DNA of 17,081 bases from the NCBI GenBank assembly GCA_050331475.1, contig JBHJGU010000002.1, positions 1-17,081 on the forward strand, written 5' to 3'. The DNA is from JBHJGU01 sp050331475. Lineage in GTDB: Bacteria > Pseudomonadota > Alphaproteobacteria > Caulobacterales > Maricaulaceae. The position numbers were made by a program, and so were the translations under genes. The notes beneath the pieces are model-generated. The model did not search any database. It saw only the letters and a program-made list of their open reading frames with translations, and was not told the DNA's origin. Shown in pieces: positions 7,247-13,547 of the stretch. Position 1 is the first letter of the stretch, and every line of letters begins with the position of its first letter.

Positions 7247-8448
7247 TATTGTCCGGCTCCTTGCTGGTTGCGCGCCGGAGCGGCGTTGCGTTGAAGTTCG
7301 TTGAGCGGCAGATAGGGCACGACGCCGGGGCCGCCTTCGCCTTCGCCGTCAATGAGCACTTTGTTCGACCGGCCCAGCACTTTTTCCAACGTTTCGAGGA
7401 ACATCCGTTGGCGGGTGACTTCCGGCGCCAGCGCATATTGCTCATAGATTAGATTGAACCGCTCCGCCTCACCGCGGGCCTCGGCGACTACTTGATCCCG
7501 GTAGGCTTGCGCTTCTTGCAAGATGGCGGCGGCGCGACCACGGGCTTCCGGAACGATCCGGTTTCTGAACGCGGTGGCTTGGTTGACCGTGGTTTGCGCC
7601 TCTTGCTTGGCGTTTTCTACGTCACGGAAAGCGTCGATTACCCGCGCCGGGGGGTCGGCCTTTTGCAGTTGAACCTCGCGCACCGAAATGCCCGCGCCAT
7701 ACTCGTCCAGCGTGGTTTGCATCAGGCTGCCCGTCGCTTCGGCGACCTGCAGACGTTCCGTCGTGATGATTTGCTCGAGATTACGTCCGCCAATCACCTC
7801 ACGCATCGCGCTTTCCGCCACAGCTTTGACGGTTTCTTCCGGATTGCGCACGTTGAACAAGAAGTCGCGCAGGTCAAAGACCACCCAGTTCACCGTGAAA
7901 TCGATGTCCACAATATTGGCGTCCCCAGTGAGCATCAGGCTTTCGCCATCCACGTTTCGCGTGCGGTCCCCGCGGCCGCCGTCGGAGCGGAAGCCGACTT
8001 CGACCGAGCGCACGGTGGTGACCTCTTCGATCAAGACCCGCTCAATCGGTGGGGGCAGTTTCAGGTGGAAGCCATTAGCCGTCGTGCCTTGGTATTTACC
8101 AAAACGCAGGACAACCGCCTGCTCGTTCGGCTGTACAATGTACCAACCCGAGCCCGGCCAAGCGAACCACAACACCAGCAACACGGCGAGCACAACCAAC
8201 AGACTCACCGCGCTCCAGCCCTTGCCGCCGCCGCCCCCGGAGCCCTTGCCGCCGAAAATCCGGTTCAAGCTGGCTTGGGCTTGGCGGATAACGTCTTCGA
8301 GGTCTGGGGGTTGCTGGCCGCCGGGTCCGCCGGGCCCGCCCGGGCGCTGGCCCCACGGTCCGCCGGGCTTTTGGCCCCAAGGTCCGCCGGAGCGTCCGCC
8401 CCAGGGTCCGTCCGATCCGCCGCCATTTGATTGGTCATTCCAAGGCAT
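7246..8448 (-). CDS. hflK: HflK, SPFH-domain modulator of FtsH protease
   Basis: Larger subunit of the HflKC complex; type II membrane protein, mostly periplasmic. The protein has 400 residues. The cytoplasmic N-terminus is very rich in Gly/Pro/Trp with repeated GPWG units at about 14-33, then a further glycine run (65-77). A single transmembrane segment is at about 79-96. The SPFH domain starts at WYIVQPNEQAVVLRFGKY (102-119) and a charged helical region containing RGEAERFNLIYEQY is near the end. The C-terminus has the RQRMFLETLEKVLG segment of the family. It is first of the hflK-hflC-DUF2065-protease series, divergent from mrp. Confidence 0.96.
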   Translation of the reverse strand: MPWNDQSNGGGSDGPWGGRSGGPWGQKPGGPWGQRPGGPGGPGGQQPPDLEDVIRQAQASLNRIFGGKGSGGGGGKGWSAVSLLVVLAVLLVLWFAWPGSGWYIVQPNEQAVVLRFGKYQGTTANGFHLKLPPPIERVLIEEVTTVRSVEVGFRSDGGRGDRTRNVDGESLMLTGDANIVDIDFTVNWVVFDLRDFLFNVRNPEETVKAVAESAMREVIGGRNLEQIITTERLQVAEATGSLMQTTLDEYGAGISVREVQLQKADPPARVIDAFRDVENAKQEAQTTVNQATAFRNRIVPEARGRAAAILQEAQAYRDQVVAEARGEAERFNLIYEQYALAPEVTRQRMFLETLEKVLGRSNKVLIDGEGEGGPGVVPYLPLNELQRNAAPARNQQGAGQ

Positions 8449-8473
8449 CGGGCCTTAAATCCTTTCCGTTAAT

Positions 8474-8499
8474 CCTGGGCGCTTGACTTGCGGCCCAGG
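8474..8499. promoter_or_regulatory. Inverted repeat in hflK/mrp divergent region, possible operator
   Basis: CCTGGGC (8474-8480) and GCCCAGG (8493-8499) are perfect 7-base arms around a 12-base centre holding TTGACT (8483-8488), a good -35-like hexamer on the plus strand. A GCTTAT at 8508-8513 could be a -10, but the gap of about 19 bases is long. A dyad over a -35 element in a 106-base divergent intergenic region suggests a regulator site for mrp, hflK or both. No terminator-like T run follows. Function is inference. Confidence 0.4.
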
Positions 8500-8554
8500 C
8501 TGCGCGCGCTTATCGCTGCGCATGAACTGTGAATGGTTATGTGACGGGCGAGCC

Positions 8555-9754
8555 GTGCGGATCAACCCAATCCCCCCTAATGATGCTGAGATTGTCGCCC
8601 AAGCACGGGCGGCGCTGCAAGCCATTCCCGACCCTGAAGGCGGCGACATTGTCAGTTCCGGCCGGGTCAGCGGGTTGGTTTCGCGCAAACGTATGGTCGC
8701 GTTTGCGCTCAGCGCGCCTCCCGATCAGGCCGCCCAGTTCGAGACCTTGCGCGCCCAAGCGGAGGCGGCGGTCCAAGCGATCCGCGGGGTGAAGTCCGTC
8801 CGCGCGGTGCTCACCGCCCATGGCGCCGCGCCCGCCGAATCGGCCTCTGAACCGGCTCCGGCCCCCGGTGCTGTGCGTTTGCGCAAAGGCGCGCGGCTTT
8901 CGGCCCAGGCTCAAGCCCAAGCGGCGCCCAAGCCGGCGCCGGGGGCGACTCAGCTTAGCCTGCCCGGGGTGAAGGCCGTGATCGCGGTGGCCAGCGGCAA
9001 AGGCGGGGTCGGCAAGTCCACGGTCGCAGCCAATCTCGCCTGCGCCTTCGCCCAATTGGGGCGCAAGACGGGACTATTAGACGCAGACGTTTATGGCCCG
9101 TCTCTGCCGCGGCTCTTAAACCTTGGCGAGGCGGACCCGGAACGCACCGACGCGGGCCAGCTCATCCCGCCTGAGGCGTTCGGGCTGAAGACCATGTCCA
9201 TGGGGTTTTTGGTGGACGAGGATGCGCCCATGGTCTGGCGCGGGCCGGTGGTGTCGGGCGCCATCACCCAAATGCTCAAAGACGTGGCGTGGGGCGAACT
9301 CGACGTATTGCTCCTTGACCTGCCGCCGGGCACCGGGGACGCCCAGCTCACGCTGGCCCAACGCGCGCCGCTGACCGGTGCGGTGATCGTGTCGACGCCT
9401 CAAGAAGTGGCTTTGGCGGATGTGCGCCGGGGCGTTGAAATGTTTCGCAAAACCCATGTGCCGATCTTGGGCGTGGTGGAGAATATGTCCGGCTTCATCC
9501 ATCCGAGTACGGGCGAGCGGATCGACATTTTCGGCGCCGGCGGCGCGCGCCGCACCACGGATGCGTTCGCGGCGCCGTTTTTGGGTGAAATCCCGCTCGA
9601 CCCGGATCTGCGCGCTCGGTCCGACGCCGGATCACCGCCGGCGGCAGACCCCGAGCATGGGCTTTATTCGCTGTTCCGAGACTTTGCGCTCAAGATTGAG
9701 GCCGAAGCCGCGCGCGCCCGCAAACCCGCCCCCGAGATCGTTTGGGAGGATTAA
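8555..9754 (+). CDS. mrp: Mrp/ApbC-type iron-sulfur cluster carrier ATPase
   Basis: P-loop ATPase that carries Fe-S clusters to target proteins in the cytosol. From GTG at 8555 it has 399 residues: a MIP18/DUF59-like domain (about 5-95) with IPDPEGGDIVSSGRV, an Ala/Pro-rich linker (about 95-138), then the Mrp domain with deviant Walker A SGKGGVGKST (147-156), DADVYGPSLP (176-185), LLLDLPPGTGD (253-263) and VVENMSGF (307-314). The C-x-x-C found in many Mrp/NBP35 proteins after this motif reads H-P-S-T here. The frame is open upstream to TTG 8483, with ATG at 8522. I prefer 8555 because GGGCGAG precedes it and the DUF59 domain then starts at the usual depth; ATG 8522 remains possible. Confidence 0.93.
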   Translation: MRINPIPPNDAEIVAQARAALQAIPDPEGGDIVSSGRVSGLVSRKRMVAFALSAPPDQAAQFETLRAQAEAAVQAIRGVKSVRAVLTAHGAAPAESASEPAPAPGAVRLRKGARLSAQAQAQAAPKPAPGATQLSLPGVKAVIAVASGKGGVGKSTVAANLACAFAQLGRKTGLLDADVYGPSLPRLLNLGEADPERTDAGQLIPPEAFGLKTMSMGFLVDEDAPMVWRGPVVSGAITQMLKDVAWGELDVLLLDLPPGTGDAQLTLAQRAPLTGAVIVSTPQEVALADVRRGVEMFRKTHVPILGVVENMSGFIHPSTGERIDIFGAGGARRTTDAFAAPFLGEIPLDPDLRARSDAGSPPAADPEHGLYSLFRDFALKIEAEAARARKPAPEIVWED

Positions 9755-9840
9755 GGCGTTTGGGATACAAAATCGTTATATACGCTTAATATTCGAAGTG
9801 AAAAGCGCCAATGATCAAATGAAATTGGAGTAACATAGCA

Positions 9841-10422
9841 ATGTCCCGGCCAAATATATTGAGTAAACGCCTATATTGCGAACAACTTAACGCATCAGCT
9901 AAGTCAGGTGACCTAAAAGCGACGTGTGATTTGATATCGAACTATCATAAGACTGTAACGCATTTGCCATTAGAACTTGCAAAAGGTCGAATGGCCGATT
10001 CCAGAACCGTTTTTATCGATGCGCGCCCAGAAGATGAATACACCGTCAGTCATATCCCCCGCGCTGTGCGTGTCGACCCCAAACTCGATGGCGACGCTTT
10101 GGCTGAAACCTTGCGCAGCGCCTTATCTGGGCGCGACGGCGAAGTGAGCGATGTGATCGTGTATTGTTCGGTCGGGGAGCGTTCTTCAGCATTAATAGAA
10201 CGCGCTTGCAAGTTTTTGACGGTAGATGAGCAAAAGCGGTTCAAGAATCTTGAAGGTGGGATATTCGCGTGGGCGAGCGCGAAACTGCCGCTTGACGGCG
10301 AGAGAGGGCGTCAAGGAAAGGTGCACGGCTTCGATCCGATCTGGAAACACTTGTTGCCCGAACATCAACGCTTTTTGCCTGAAGATCAACGGGCGCCCCG
10401 CCGCTCCCAAACCACTGTCTGA
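9841..10422 (+). CDS. Rhodanese-like domain protein
   Basis: A 193-residue protein with one rhodanese domain, a fold that carries persulfide sulfur or acts as a redox or phosphatase-like module. Motifs are FIDARPEDEYTVSHIPRAV (58-76) and the active-site loop CSVGERSS (109-116) with probable catalytic Cys109, then NLEGGIFAWASAKLPL (137-152) and a C-terminal GKVHGFDPIWKHLLP. The N-terminal ~50 residues have no recognisable motif. GGAG lies 10 bases before the ATG. The 5' half and the 86 bases upstream are visibly AT-richer than mrp and folA, a possible sign of later acquisition. Its last 37 bases overlap the 3' end of convergent folA. No function beyond sulfur transfer can be assigned. Confidence 0.88.
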   Translation: MSRPNILSKRLYCEQLNASAKSGDLKATCDLISNYHKTVTHLPLELAKGRMADSRTVFIDARPEDEYTVSHIPRAVRVDPKLDGDALAETLRSALSGRDGEVSDVIVYCSVGERSSALIERACKFLTVDEQKRFKNLEGGIFAWASAKLPLDGERGRQGKVHGFDPIWKHLLPEHQRFLPEDQRAPRRSQTTV

Positions 10423-10913
10423 TAGGGCGCGTCATCGCGCGGGTCGGGCTCGGGGCGCTCCCGGGCGATCTCAACCCACACCGCGGGGTCGAGCGCAGGG
10501 AACACCGCGTCCCCGGGCGTGTCCGCTTCGACGTCTGTGAGATAACAGCGCGCCGCTAGGGGCATAGCGAGCCGGTAGAGCGCCTCCCCGCCAATGACGC
10601 AGATTTCGCCGGCGCCGGTTCCCGCGGCTAGGTCGCGCGCGCGCTTGAGCATGGCGTCAAAGGCGGTGAAGGTTTCCGCGCCGTCCAAAACCAAGCCGGT
10701 TTGGCGCGTGAGCACCAAATTCGGTCGCCCCGGCAAGGGCTTGCGCGGCAGGCTGTCCCACGTCTTTCGACCCATCAGCACCGGCTTGCCCAGGGTCAGG
10801 GCCTTGAACCGTTTGAGATCCGACGGCAGCCGCCAGGGCAGGCCGCCGTCCGCGCCGATCACGCCGTTCCGCCCTCGCGCGGCGATGAGAACCAATTCTA
10901 GCGAATCCGGCAT
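10386..10913 (-). CDS. folA: Dihydrofolate reductase
   Basis: Reduces dihydrofolate to tetrahydrofolate with NADPH, regenerating the cofactor consumed by thymidylate synthase. The protein has 175 residues. Motifs are IAARGRNGVIGADGGLPWRLPSDLKRFK (10-37) with the catalytic acidic residue D32, VLMGRKTWDSLP (45-56), IGGEALYRLAMP (107-118) and YLTDVEAD (124-131). The frame is open to 10961 from a GTG, but the family N-terminus fits ATG at 10913, which has an AGG nine bases upstream. It is separated from thyA by two genes instead of adjoining it. It diverges from the VUT gene (111-base gap). Confidence 0.95.
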   Translation of the reverse strand: MPDSLELVLIAARGRNGVIGADGGLPWRLPSDLKRFKALTLGKPVLMGRKTWDSLPRKPLPGRPNLVLTRQTGLVLDGAETFTAFDAMLKRARDLAAGTGAGEICVIGGEALYRLAMPLAARCYLTDVEADTPGDAVFPALDPAVWVEIARERPEPDPRDDAPYQTVVWERRGAR

Positions 10914-11024
10914 CGTAAAAAGCCTAACATCCCCGTTTGCCCAATCCATCGGGCCAAACACCCTAACGCCTTTCCTTTCCGCCGCCTCCGACTAAGTTCG
11001 CGCCGACCATGAGAGGATGACGAC

Positions 11025-11570
11025 ATGCTCGATCGGCTTTGGGGGCTGAAATACACCGCGCTTTATGTGGCGCTGATCCCGTTTATCAATTGGAGTTTTA
11101 CCTGGGCGCCGCTTTGGCCGCTCTTCGGCGATGTGGTGTTCAACCCGGTGACCGTGGTGACCGGGTTGGTATTGGTGGTGCGCGACTTCGCCCAGCGTGA
11201 AATCAAACATTACGTCTTGCTCGCCATGGCCGTAGCCTTGGGGCTGACTTACGCCACGTCAGGGGGGGAACTCGCATAGGCTTCGGGGGTGGCGTTTGCG
11301 ATTTCCGAGATTGTGGATTGGGCGGTCTACACCTTCACCAAACGGCCATTGTCCCAACGGATCTTGTTGTCCTCGGCGTTTAGCGCGCCCATCGACTCGA
11401 CCGTGTTTTTGTTCGGCGCAAGCTTTATTCGCGAGGGCATGCTCACATTCGCCAACGTCATCACTTCGGTGTTCGGCAAGATGGTGGGCGCGGTGGTGGT
11501 CTCAGCACTCGTGTTCCAACGCGAACGCGCGGCCGCGGGCGCAGCCATGGTTCAGGCTCAGAAGTCGTAA
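11025..11570 (+). pseudogene. VUT-family (YhhQ-like) membrane transporter interrupted by an in-frame amber codon
   Basis: Two open segments, 11025-11279 and 11280-11570, are in the same frame and together make one 182-codon gene, with a TAG at 11277-11279 as codon 85. The first half holds the NPVTVVTGLVLVVRDFAQRE signature; the second continues directly with ASGVAFAISEIVDWAVYTFTKRP, SAPIDSTVFLF and GKMVGA, all typical of the VUT family (PF02592), whose YhhQ members import queuosine precursors. No indel is needed; a single base change would restore a sense codon. Start ATG 11025 has AGAGGAT eight bases upstream. Possible explanations are a recent nonsense mutation, a sequencing error, or restart at GTG 11289. 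TAG also ends the VTT, protease and hotdog genes here, so recoding is unlikely. The 3' end overlaps the next gene by 13 bases. Confidence 0.82.
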
Positions 11571-12205
11571 CCGCCCAATTCGATATCGAGCGCGAACAGC
11601 TCCGCCACCCGATCCCGAGACGCGTCGGTGTAATAGGCGCGATAGTCCGGCCCCCGGGCGCCCGGATTGACCCGGGGCGGCGGCTCAGCCAGCGGCAGGC
11701 CGAACAGCCGACGCAGGTCGCGGACCAGACGCGACCATTGCTCAATCGGATAAAACCCTTGCACGATTTGTTTGCCCTGCGGTCCAAACCCGGAATGGCG
11801 CACGCTAAGCGCGCTCACAGTGTCCAGCCACGTATCCAGAGGCGTCGACCATGTCCGCCCGGTCATCACCCAGGTTTCGAAATCCGACGGTCGGCCGGGC
11901 TGGTGCTCGGGTTCGGTGCGGGTGCGGCCTGCGCAATCAGGTCGAGCATCCACATAAGCGGACACCACGAGGTCCCACGGGTTTCGTAAGGTCGTGAAGA
12001 AAAAATACGTTTCCGGGTCGTGCGTATCCGCCACCAAGCGGTCGTAGATCTTCCGAGCGCCCATGAAGGGGTGGTCGTGACGCTGTGGGACGTCGGCCGC
12101 GTCGCTGCCCTCATCGCAATACGGGTCGAGCCATTGGCGCACAGCGGACGACGCGCAATGGGGTCGCGATACGAAGACGAACCGATGCTGGTGGGAAATC
12201 CGCAT
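11558..12205 (-). CDS. Sulfotransferase family 2-like protein
   Basis: A 215-residue cytosolic protein resembling PAPS-dependent sulfotransferases of the family 2/carbohydrate type. The N-terminal FVFVSRPHCASSAVRQWL (9-26) sits where the 5'-phosphosulfate loop should be, but lacks the usual lysine-glycine arrangement. TTLRNPWDLVVSAY (71-84) matches the RNPWDRxVSAY 3'-phosphate motif, and the C-terminal YRAYYTDASRDRVAELFALDIELGGYDF region (about 188-215) matches the usual YRxYYTxxxRxxVxxxFxxDIExFGYxF end. Acceptor substrate is unknown. The ATG at 12205 lies 31 bases after the thyA stop with a weak Shine-Dalgarno, so it may be co-transcribed with thyA. Sulfotransferase genes near envelope sugar genes are common, but none is seen here. 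Confidence 0.8.
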   Translation of the reverse strand: MRISHQHRFVFVSRPHCASSAVRQWLDPYCDEGSDAADVPQRHDHPFMGARKIYDRLVADTHDPETYFFFTTLRNPWDLVVSAYVDARPDCAGRTRTEPEHQPGRPSDFETWVMTGRTWSTPLDTWLDTVSALSVRHSGFGPQGKQIVQGFYPIEQWSRLVRDLRRLFGLPLAEPPPRVNPGARGPDYRAYYTDASRDRVAELFALDIELGGYDF

Positions 12206-12236
12206 GCGCGGTGTTTAGCCGGGCCTGAGGCCGCGA

Positions 12237-13034
12237 TCAAACCGCCACCTCGGCCTTGATGTGGGGGTGCGGATCATAACCGTCGAGGGTGAAATCCTCA
12301 TAGCGGAAAGCGAAAAGGTCCGTGATCTCAGGGTTCAACTTAAGGGTCGGCAGGGCGCGGGGCTCACGGTTCAGTTGCAAGCGGGCTTGCTCAAGATGGT
12401 TTGCGTATAGATGCGCGTCGCCGAAGGTGTGTACGAAGTCTCCTGGCTCAAGACGGCAGACTTGTGCCACCATCAGTGTCAACAGCGCGTACGAGGCGAT
12501 GTTAAACGGCACGCCGAGGAAGACATCGGCTGAGCGCTGATAAAGCTGACACGACAGTTTGCCGTCCAACACGGCGAACTGAAACAAACAATGACAGGGC
12601 GGCAAGGCCATATCTGGAATATCCGCCGGGTTCCACGCCGATACGACGAGCCGTCGAGAGTCCGGATTGCGTCGGATCTCGTCAACGACCCCCGCGATCT
12701 GGTCGACCGTGCGCCCGTCCGGCGCCGCCCATGACCGCCATTGCCGACCATAGACCGGGCCGAGATCACCGCTTTGCGGGTCCGCCCATTCATCCCAGAT
12801 GCGCACGCCATTGTCCTGCAAATACCGCACATTGGTGTCCCCGGCTAAGAACCACAGCAATTCATGGATGATCGATTTCACATGAAGTTTCTTTGTGGTG
12901 ACCAGCGGGAAGCCGTGGGCCAAATCGAACCGCATTTGGCGGCCGAACACCGAATAGCTGCCCACCCCCGTGCGGTCCGCCCGGCGGACGCCGTGGGCTA
13001 ACACATCCGCCATCAGGTCGTGGTATTGGCGCAT
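12237..13034 (-). CDS. thyA: Thymidylate synthase ThyA
   Basis: Methylates dUMP to dTMP using methylene-tetrahydrofolate, yielding dihydrofolate for FolA. The protein has 265 residues, close to E. coli (264). Motifs are DRTGVGSYSVFGRQMRFDL (20-38), LWFLAGDTNVRYL (60-72), the active site LPPCHCLFQF with nucleophile Cys147, QRSADVFLGVPFNIASYALL (about 166-185), and the end HIKAEVAV. The ATG at 13034 has a long purine tract AGGAAGGAAGGGAG upstream. It is divergent from ssrA, so its promoter must lie between 13035 and about 13120. Confidence 0.97.
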   Translation of the reverse strand: MRQYHDLMADVLAHGVRRADRTGVGSYSVFGRQMRFDLAHGFPLVTTKKLHVKSIIHELLWFLAGDTNVRYLQDNGVRIWDEWADPQSGDLGPVYGRQWRSWAAPDGRTVDQIAGVVDEIRRNPDSRRLVVSAWNPADIPDMALPPCHCLFQFAVLDGKLSCQLYQRSADVFLGVPFNIASYALLTLMVAQVCRLEPGDFVHTFGDAHLYANHLEQARLQLNREPRALPTLKLNPEITDLFAFRYEDFTLDGYDPHPHIKAEVAV

Positions 13035-13086
13035 CAGACGGGCTCCCTTCCTTCCTGCGAACGCGGCGGGCGCGGTCGCAAACCTT

Positions 13087-13112
13087 TTGTTCAGCCGAAT
13101 TAGCGCTTATAT
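13087..13112 (+). promoter_or_regulatory. Putative ssrA promoter
   Basis: TTGTTCA (13087-13093), an 11-base gap, then GCTTATAT (13105-13112) fits the Caulobacter-type housekeeping pattern TTGaCgS-N10-14-GCTANAWC in its TTG and GCT anchors. It would start transcription near 13119, just ahead of the acceptor piece of tmRNA. No other good match lies in this gap. Assignment is by pattern only. Confidence 0.45.
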
Positions 13113-13198
13113 TCGACTTGTTGGGTAACCGACTATGGCGATAAACCCACGTGTAATAACCGGACCGGACCCGGGGGCGGTACCCGGCGGCTCCACCA

Positions 13199-13226
13199 GT
13201 CGTCTTCGCACGCGGAGACGCCCGGC
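13199..13226 (+). other. Spacer removed between tmRNA acceptor and coding pieces
   Basis: These 28 bases lie between the CCA end of the acceptor piece and the GGGGCCG start of the coding piece. CGTCTTC and GGAGACG form a stem with one G-T pair and a six-base loop. By analogy with other permuted tmRNAs it is cut out during maturation. Confidence 0.7.
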
Positions 13227-13308
13227 GGGGCCGAAATAGGATCGACGGACGGCTAAAGACGATGTCTTCGCTCGGCTGGGCTCCGTTAGAAGCCCGTTAG
13301 CAATAGTT

Positions 13309-13350
13309 GCCAATGACAACGTTGCGGAAGAGTTTGCTCTGGCTGCGTAA
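13309..13350 (+). other. tmRNA proteolysis-tag reading frame (ANDNVAEEFALAA, stop TAA)
   Basis: GCC (13309) is the resume codon, preceded by AATAGTT, the equivalent of the upstream element before the E. coli resume codon. Thirteen codons read ANDNVAEEFALAA and end in TAA at 13348-13350. With the alanine brought by tmRNA the tag would be AANDNVAEEFALAA. It differs from the published Caulobacter tag (AANDNFAEEFAVAA) at two positions. The ALAA end is the ClpX-recognised degron; the front part is the SspB-recognised region in this class. Confidence 0.92.
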
Positions 13351-13481
13351 GCGGTCCGATAAACTCGCACTCAAGTCCTAGCCCCTCGCACGGCTAGGCG
13401 GGGCTCGGGGGCGCCTGGCAACAGAAGCCCCCACCCGCTTGAATTGCTGTGCTGATGTGATCTGATTGTGTTTAAGGTCAT

Positions 13482-13523
13482 GTCGCCGTGATTGACCGCG
13501 CGCGCGGCGACGCTAGGCTAGCG
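13482..13523. promoter_or_regulatory. Putative sspB promoter with inverted repeats
   Basis: TTGACCG (13492-13498), 13 bases, then GCTAGGCT (13512-13519) matches the Caulobacter housekeeping pattern well, with a start point near 13525. The -10 region lies within CGCTAG-G-CTAGCG (13511-13523), a perfect dyad with one central base, and GTCGCC/GGCGAC arms (13482-13487, 13506-13511) flank the -35. The dyads suggest a repressor or activator site, but this is inference. The promoter position supports an sspB start downstream of it. Confidence 0.42.
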
Positions 13524-13547
13524 AATGGACAGCGGGGGGATCGTGTC

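Larger units (their letters stand above)
13118..13434 (+). ncRNA. ssrA: Two-piece (circularly permuted) tmRNA gene
   Basis: tmRNA rescues stalled ribosomes and adds a degradation tag. In the permuted alphaproteobacterial form the acceptor piece comes first. Here it ends in CGGCTCC-A-CCA (13188-13198) with T-stem CCGGG/CCCGG (13171-13175, 13183-13187). A 28-base spacer, itself foldable (CGTCTTC 13201-13207 with GGAGACG 13214-13220), separates it from the coding piece, which begins GGGGCCGAAATAGGATCGAC at 13227. GGGGCCG (13227-13233) pairs with CGGCTCC to rebuild the acceptor stem. The tag frame is at 13309-13350. After it, CCTAGCC/GGCTAGG (13377-13383, 13392-13398) with CCCC/GGGG forms a pseudoknot, and GGGGGC/GCCCCC (13407-13412, 13427-13432) closes the 3' part. 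Outer ends are approximate; they depend on promoter position and processing. Confidence 0.93.

Noticed and set aside
6536..8430. Long plus-strand open frames opposite hflC and hflK
   Set aside because: Mirror frames of high-GC genes; composition is Arg/Pro/His-rich with no domain, while the minus strand carries full SPFH proteins.
8483..8513. Strong sigma-70 promoter for mrp at TTGACT/GCTTAT
   Set aside because: The spacing of about 19 bases is too long for either the standard or the Caulobacter-type pattern; kept only as part of the inverted-repeat feature.
11277..11279. TAG in the VUT gene as a recoded sense codon
   Set aside because: TAG also terminates three other genes in this window at sensible family lengths, and no suppressor or recoding signal is visible.
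13107..13370. Open frame on the minus strand inside the tmRNA region
   Set aside because: It is antisense to the acceptor and coding pieces of ssrA; no protein family resemblance.
13407..13432. GGGGGC/GCCCCC stem as an intrinsic terminator of ssrA
   Set aside because: No T run follows; it fits better as a structural stem of the tmRNA coding piece.
13488..13547. GTG 13488 as the sspB start
   Set aside because: It lies upstream of the best promoter, and the added residues do not resemble SspB N-termini.
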